The notes below the pieces were generated by a model that had not been told where the DNA came from, did no database searches, and saw only the letters and a program-made list of their open reading frames with translations. A stretch of 64,000 bases of DNA from Micromonospora narathiwatensis (GTDB taxonomy: Bacteria > Actinomycetota > Actinomycetes > Mycobacteriales > Micromonosporaceae), in assembly GCF_900089605.1 (NCBI RefSeq), contig NZ_LT594324.1, forward strand, positions 2,232,001-2,296,000, in the 5' to 3' direction. The position numbers and the translations under genes were made by a program. Below, one piece after another: positions 59,647 to 64,000 of this stretch; position 1 is the first letter of the stretch; the number at the start of each line of letters is the position of its first letter.

Positions 59647-62600
59647 TCATGCCGTCACCCTCGGCAGGTCGCTCAGGTCCAGCCGCAGCGAGTTGCGGGC
59701 GGCCGAGAGGGTCTGCTCGGCCACGGGCAGCGCCGCGACGGGCAGCGTGTAGCGGTGCCCGGTCGGCCAGGCCGGCCACCGGTCGAGCGCGGTCAGCGCG
59801 GTGGCCACCGGCGCGTCGGTGGCGACGACCTGCCCGACGGCGGTGATCAGCGCGAGCTCGTGCGCGTCGGCCCAGCTGGTGGGCGGTCCGCTGAAGTCCT
59901 GGCCGAGCGCCTTCGCCCGGGTCAGCACCGTGTGCAGCTCGCTGGCGGCCCGGGGACGGGTCCGGAACTCGGGCTTCTCCGCGCCGGTTGCCGGCGGCCC
60001 CACCGCGACGAGCTGGTGCGCCCGGTACTGCTGCCAGCAGGCCAGCGCCGCCACGGACCGCTCGGAGGTGAACAGGTCGCCGACGCGGACCCGGCGGGGC
60101 TTGCCGTCGGCGCCGGGCACGTTCGGCACGGTCGGGGTGACCGCCGGGTCCGGCGTGTCCCAGTCGGTGGCGAGCAGGTCGTGCAGCCGCTGCCGGGCGA
60201 GGGTCCACAGGCCGCGACGGACGCCGTCGTGGGTGCGCAGGGCCAGCGCGTACCGGTGCATCCAGTGCCAGGAGCGCAGGCCGAGCAGCTCCAGCGTGGT
60301 GCCCACGGCCTCGCGGGCCGCGCCGGTCGAGTCGGTCTCGGCCGGCCGGGCCCGCGGTACCCGCAGCTCGGGGTGGAGCAGACCGCCGCCGTCCTTGCCC
60401 CAGCCGGGTACGGCGTTGATGCCGCCCTGCCCGCCGAGGACGTCGTACGCGTCCCGATCGGTGGCCCGCAGGAGGGCCAGGTACGCCCACATCTCGCCGG
60501 GCTCGGCGTTGATGTCCAGCGCGGGCGGCAGCGTGGTGGGGGCGGCCTGCGGCCCGTGCGCCCGCCAGCCGAACGGTCCGAACCGGAGCACCGCCGGGTC
60601 GTCCGCGGCGACCCGGTCCAGCCAGCCGCCGGCCGCGTCGGGCACCTGGTTCTCGGCGACGGCGCGCAGCACCTTGAAGGTGGAGAGCTGGCGGGCGGCG
60701 CGCGTACCGGCGTCGCCGCCGCCGGCGCTCGTGGCCGCCAGCTCGGTCAGGGTGGGGCCGGTGGCGTGTCCCTGCGGCCGGGGCAGGACCGCCTCCGGCA
60801 GCAGCTCCGACTCGCCGTCGAGCACCGGTCCGCTCCACTGCGCGTCGGTGGCGTGCGCGTGGTACGCGCCGAGCCGGATCAGCTCCGGGTGCCCGGGCGG
60901 CGCGGCGCCGGCGTCCGCCGGCCGGCCGGTGACCACCCGGGAGTAGAGCCGCCGGTCGGTGGCGGTGACGTCGTCGAAGAGCCAGACGTTCGGCTGGTCG
61001 AGCCGTTGCGGGGTGTCCCCGGAGACCTGCCAGGACTCGACCACGACCGGGCAGCGCCACCGCTTGTCCAGCCAGTGCTGGATCGCTTCCTGGGTGGCCA
61101 GGTCCGCCACGCCGCTGATCGGCCCGAGGTAGCGTTCGGCCTCCGGCACGTCGACCGGTTGCAGCCGGTCCGACCAGCGGGGCGCGGTCGCCCCGGCCGG
61201 CTCGACCGCGGTCCGCTCCCGCCGGGCGTACGCCTGGAACTCGCGCACCGCCCAGTAGGTGATGATCCCGTACGTCCCGTCGGGCTCGCCCGGGGTGCGG
61301 AAGCCGAGCGTGGCCAGGTCGTGCTGGAGGCGGCTGACCCAGCGCTCGGTGACCAGGTTCGCCGGCCGGTCCACCTCGTCGTAGCGGGCCTTGGCGGTGG
61401 CCGTGGCGTCGTGGTCGCCGGAGCGCAGCACGAATCCGCCGTACGGCGGCGGCTTGGTCAGCGAGCAGCCGAACGAGAGGTCCACGGTGTACGTGCTCAG
61501 CGCGGCGGCGCGGCTCTCCCCGGGCAGGTGCCACCAGAGCCGCTGGGTGGCGGACTTGCACTCCCCGGCCGGCCAGGTGAAGGTGATCTCGCCGAGGTTG
61601 TTGCGCCCGACGATCTCCTTGCCGTTGCCCCAGGACCCCTTGTAGTGGTCGAGGTTGCGGGCGGCGGTCAGGTACTGGGCGAGGGCCTGGTCGCGGGGCA
61701 GGCCGGCCGGGTCCACCACCGCCTCCGGTACGCCGTCGCGGCGTACCGTCGGGTCGGCCTCGTCGTGCCGGAGGAACTGCACGTACACGTTCCAGTCGGG
61801 TTGCCGGCCGAGCAGCTTGCGCGCGTCGATGTCGCTGACCGCAGGCCGGCCGGACACCCACCAGCCGGTGGTGTCGTCCGCGCCGACGGTCACCTGGACG
61901 CCGGCCCGCATCCGCTGCCCCTCCTTGCCGGGCAGCTCGTTGGCCCAGCCGACCAGGTCGATCCGGCCGGTCACGTCGAGCAGCGGCACGTACCCGACGT
62001 CGTGCAGGAGCCGGGTCATCTTGTCCTCGTTGCGGAACGCGCTGGACACGAAGCCGGCGAGCACCCCCTCGGTGCGGTTGACCCCCTCGTACGGTTTGGC
62101 CGGGTCGGGTCCGCAGGCGTAGGGGAGGGTCGCCGAGTAGCGGATCCGTTCGGCGGAACCGAAGTGGATGTCCCCGCCGAGCAGCACCAGCCGGCGCCGG
62201 CGTACCCCCTTCTCGTCCGGAGGCGCGGCGGCGAAGAGCCGGGCCAGGATCTTGTGCACGGCGGCGTCGCTGGCCACCCAGGCGTCCTCCGCGTCGGCGG
62301 TCCACCGGCCCGCGGTGGCCTTGGCCAGTGGCTGGGCGAGCTGTTCCAGGATGGGTACGCCGAACAGCGCGACCGGCTGGGCGACCACGGTCACCGCGTC
62401 GTCGCCGAGGACTCCGCCGCCGGTGAGCATGTCGTCGAGCGGGTGGTCGTCCAGCAGCAGGCCGCCCGGGTTGCCGCTGCCGCCCGGATACTGCCGCCAG
62501 GTGCGGGTGTCCAGCGCGACGAGCTGGTAGCGGGGCCAGGTGACGGTGTAGTGGTAGGTCAGCGCGCCGGCCGGCCGGACCAGGCGGCCCTCCTTGGTGA

Positions 62601-64000
62601 CCCCGGTCGGCAGCCCGAGCCGGGTACGCAGGGCGAGGTCGTCGGCGTCGTTGGGCGTGGCCGACCAGCCGGCCAGCGCGGTCAGCGCCGTGCGGCCCGG
62701 TTCCCCGGCGTCGCCGGCGGGAGCGAACCGGTCCGGGGTGTTGCCCCACGCCTGGAAGACCACGAACGCGGCCATCGCGTTGCGGACGATCCGCCGGCCC
62801 AGCGCCGAGTTGACCACCGCGTCGGTCACCCAGGACCGGGTCATGTTCCAGTCGTCGGTGACCTCGTGGTCGTCGGCGACCATGTACGTCGACACGTTGG
62901 CGAGCTGTCGGCGTACCGCCGCCAGGCCGGTCCGGAATGTGGCCACCGCCAGCCCCTGCCGCTGCCAGCGCTCGTACCGCTCGATGATCTCCTTCTGCTG
63001 GGCACTCGGCGAGTACGCCCGGCCGGCGCGCATCAGGTCGTAGACCGTCTCGCCGGGCCGGCGGCCCTGCGGGTCCTTCAGGATCCGGGTGTCGGCGGGC
63101 AGCACGTGCTCGAACCTCGGCCAGCTCGCCGGCCACAGCACGTCCGACCAGGCCAGCAGGTACATGCACAGGTATTCGCGCAGCGACATCAGGTGGCTGT
63201 CGGCGGCGCCGGAGGTGAACTTCGCGTCCCGCTCCATGGTGGTGGCCCGCTTGCCCGGCAGGTACGTCACGTCGGCCGGCGGCGAACTGGTGCCGACCGG
63301 CATCGTCTCCGGCGCCAGCCCCAGCCGGGCGGCCACCCCCTCGTGCGCGGGCACCGCCGGGTCGCTGCCGACAGGTGGCAGGGCGCCGTGGCCGTGGATG
63401 ATCGCCAGCAGCGGGTCGGCCACGTCGTCGGCGTAGATCTGGTCGCCGCCGAGGACGAGCTGGTGCGGGCGCAGCGTCGGATCGCCGCCGGCCGCGGCGA
63501 TGATCGGGTCGAGGACGGGGAAGGCGTCCTGGCCCTCGCCGTGCGGCTTGCGGCACGAGCCGTGGAAGATGCGCAGCTGGTTCGGGTCGGTCGGCGGGGT
63601 GACGAAGGTGGGCACGGCGGGCGTCGCGGCCGGCGCCTGCGGGTGGCCCTGGTACGTCAGCGCGGCGCGGGCGGTGGCCGGGTCGGCGGCCACCACGTCG
63701 GCGTCGAAGAGGCTGCCCGCGCCGGATCCGCCGGAGAACGACAGGTCGTAGCCGTAGAGGGTGCCCGGTTGCAGGGTCACCCCGGTGACGGTCACCGCGA
63801 CGACGTGCAGCCGGTCGGCGAGCCGTACGGTGGCCCGGGTCCCGGTGCCGACGGTGGCGCCCCGGGCGTAGCCGGGCGCGGGCCCGAGCGCGAAGACGCT
63901 CAACGTCACCGTGCAACCGGCGCGCAGGGCGACGAAGACGGTGACGCTCGTCGGGTCGACCCGGCGCACGATCGGGCCGCAGAGCACGAGGGGCAGGCCG
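59647..64000 (-). CDS. Giant PhoD-like metallophosphatase with peptidoglycan-binding-like domain, 5' end outside window
   Basis: At least 1450 residues; the sequence is still open at the edge (GLPLVLCGPIVRRVDP), and the real start is probably only a few codons further. The PhoD-like core shows HGSCRKPHGE, LVLGGDQIYADD, YMVADDHEVTDDWN and LLGGDIHFGS, the metal-binding motifs of alkaline phosphatase D-type phosphoesterases. A peptidoglycan-binding-like repeat (RLQHDLATLGFRTPGEPDGT) follows, and then about 500 residues without a known domain. Usual PhoD proteins have about 500 residues and a Tat signal, so this is greatly enlarged. It is the first visible gene of the cluster. Confidence 0.82.
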   Translation of the reverse strand, partial: GLPLVLCGPIVRRVDPTSVTVFVALRAGCTVTLSVFALGPAPGYARGATVGTGTRATVRLADRLHVVAVTVTGVTLQPGTLYGYDLSFSGGSGAGSLFDADVVAADPATARAALTYQGHPQAPAATPAVPTFVTPPTDPNQLRIFHGSCRKPHGEGQDAFPVLDPIIAAAGGDPTLRPHQLVLGGDQIYADDVADPLLAIIHGHGALPPVGSDPAVPAHEGVAARLGLAPETMPVGTSSPPADVTYLPGKRATTMERDAKFTSGAADSHLMSLREYLCMYLLAWSDVLWPASWPRFEHVLPADTRILKDPQGRRPGETVYDLMRAGRAYSPSAQQKEIIERYERWQRQGLAVATFRTGLAAVRRQLANVSTYMVADDHEVTDDWNMTRSWVTDAVVNSALGRRIVRNAMAAFVVFQAWGNTPDRFAPAGDAGEPGRTALTALAGWSATPNDADDLALRTRLGLPTGVTKEGRLVRPAGALTYHYTVTWPRYQLVALDTRTWRQYPGGSGNPGGLLLDDHPLDDMLTGGGVLGDDAVTVVAQPVALFGVPILEQLAQPLAKATAGRWTADAEDAWVASDAAVHKILARLFAAAPPDEKGVRRRRLVLLGGDIHFGSAERIRYSATLPYACGPDPAKPYEGVNRTEGVLAGFVSSAFRNEDKMTRLLHDVGYVPLLDVTGRIDLVGWANELPGKEGQRMRAGVQVTVGADDTTGWWVSGRPAVSDIDARKLLGRQPDWNVYVQFLRHDEADPTVRRDGVPEAVVDPAGLPRDQALAQYLTAARNLDHYKGSWGNGKEIVGRNNLGEITFTWPAGECKSATQRLWWHLPGESRAAALSTYTVDLSFGCSLTKPPPYGGFVLRSGDHDATATAKARYDEVDRPANLVTERWVSRLQHDLATLGFRTPGEPDGTYGIITYWAVREFQAYARRERTAVEPAGATAPRWSDRLQPVDVPEAERYLGPISGVADLATQEAIQHWLDKRWRCPVVVESWQVSGDTPQRLDQPNVWLFDDVTATDRRLYSRVVTGRPADAGAAPPGHPELIRLGAYHAHATDAQWSGPVLDGESELLPEAVLPRPQGHATGPTLTELAATSAGGGDAGTRAARQLSTFKVLRAVAENQVPDAAGGWLDRVAADDPAVLRFGPFGWRAHGPQAAPTTLPPALDINAEPGEMWAYLALLRATDRDAYDVLGGQGGINAVPGWGKDGGGLLHPELRVPRARPAETDSTGAAREAVGTTLELLGLRSWHWMHRYALALRTHDGVRRGLWTLARQRLHDLLATDWDTPDPAVTPTVPNVPGADGKPRRVRVGDLFTSERSVAALACWQQYRAHQLVAVGPPATGAEKPEFRTRPRAASELHTVLTRAKALGQDFSGPPTSWADAHELALITAVGQVVATDAPVATALTALDRWPAWPTGHRYTLPVAALPVAEQTLSAARNSLRLDLSDLPRVTA

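Noticed and set aside
40371-64000. Prophage
   Set aside because: The lysin and fibre-like genes suggested it, but there is no integrase, terminase, portal, capsid or packaging gene in 24 kb, and the other proteins are far larger than phage structural proteins.
40371-64000. Complete contractile injection system
   Set aside because: No sheath, tube, spike, baseplate or AAA ATPase sequence is recognisable in the window. I keep only the weaker claim of tail-like parts.
1-64000. tRNA, rRNA or CRISPR
   Set aside because: I looked for T-loop-like GGTTCRA sequences, rRNA-like stretches and regularly spaced repeats and found none that held up.

Overview
The window is very GC-rich actinomycete chromosome. 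Frequent GTG starts, many ATGA/GTGA overlaps, secreted chitin and peptide hydrolases, and a short repeat at 46572-46620 that I recognise from Micromonospora/Salinispora-type genomes suggest a Micromonosporaceae member. I cannot name the species. I saw no rRNA, tRNA, CRISPR array, integrase or transposase.

1-9.6 kb is ordinary chromosome. It holds SRPBCC, LtrA-type membrane, GNAT and MmcQ/YjbR genes, then a TetR gene divergent from a MarR-MFS drug-efflux operon with inverted repeats between them. A stress or detoxification neighbourhood follows: a zinc alcohol dehydrogenase coupled to an SRPBCC membrane protein, a DJ-1/PfpI protein and an SDR. At 9.6-14.5 kb lie an AA10 chitin oxidase, a DUF305 protein, a Wzy-like membrane protein and a second 14-TM efflux pump.

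14.5-20.4 kb looks like an accessory patch. An erythromycin-esterase homologue faces a broken MerR gene with an internal amber stop. A clearly lower-GC pair follows (a DUF6236-like protein and a putative amidoligase, tail to tail). Then come an XRE/TPR regulator and three tiny overlapping genes.

20.5-31 kb is a secreted peptide-degradation locus: M14 carboxypeptidase, S15/CocE peptidase and M6 InhA-like protease. A PucR regulator lies there, divergent from a DapA-family protein whose Schiff-base lysine is replaced by arginine. A lipoprotein plus TlpA thioredoxin pair closes it. 31-40.3 kb holds HAD, YdeI, a class A penicillin-binding protein, GNAT, a proline-rich exported protein with 57-bp tandem repeats, a lipid/diacylglycerol kinase, a nucleotidyltransferase and a GH18 chitinase. 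The chitinase and the AA10 gene share an upstream motif, so they are probably co-regulated.

40.4-64 kb is the most unusual part: a minus-strand run of mostly giant genes (611 to more than 1450 aa) with short gaps or overlaps. In order of transcription it encodes a PhoD-like phosphatase with a peptidoglycan-binding-like domain, a DUF6603 protein, a propeller/FG-GAP protein, two large proteins of unknown function, a tail-fibre-like protein, a GH26-like hydrolase split by two compensating frameshifts, a 39-aa acidic protein and an M15-type endolysin with two peptidoglycan-binding domains. None of the intact giants has an obvious signal peptide. It reads like the adhesin, hydrolase and lysin end of a phage-tail-like or other lysis-released assembly, but no sheath, tube, baseplate or ATPase gene is visible here. 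It is the best candidate for an undescribed system in the window.
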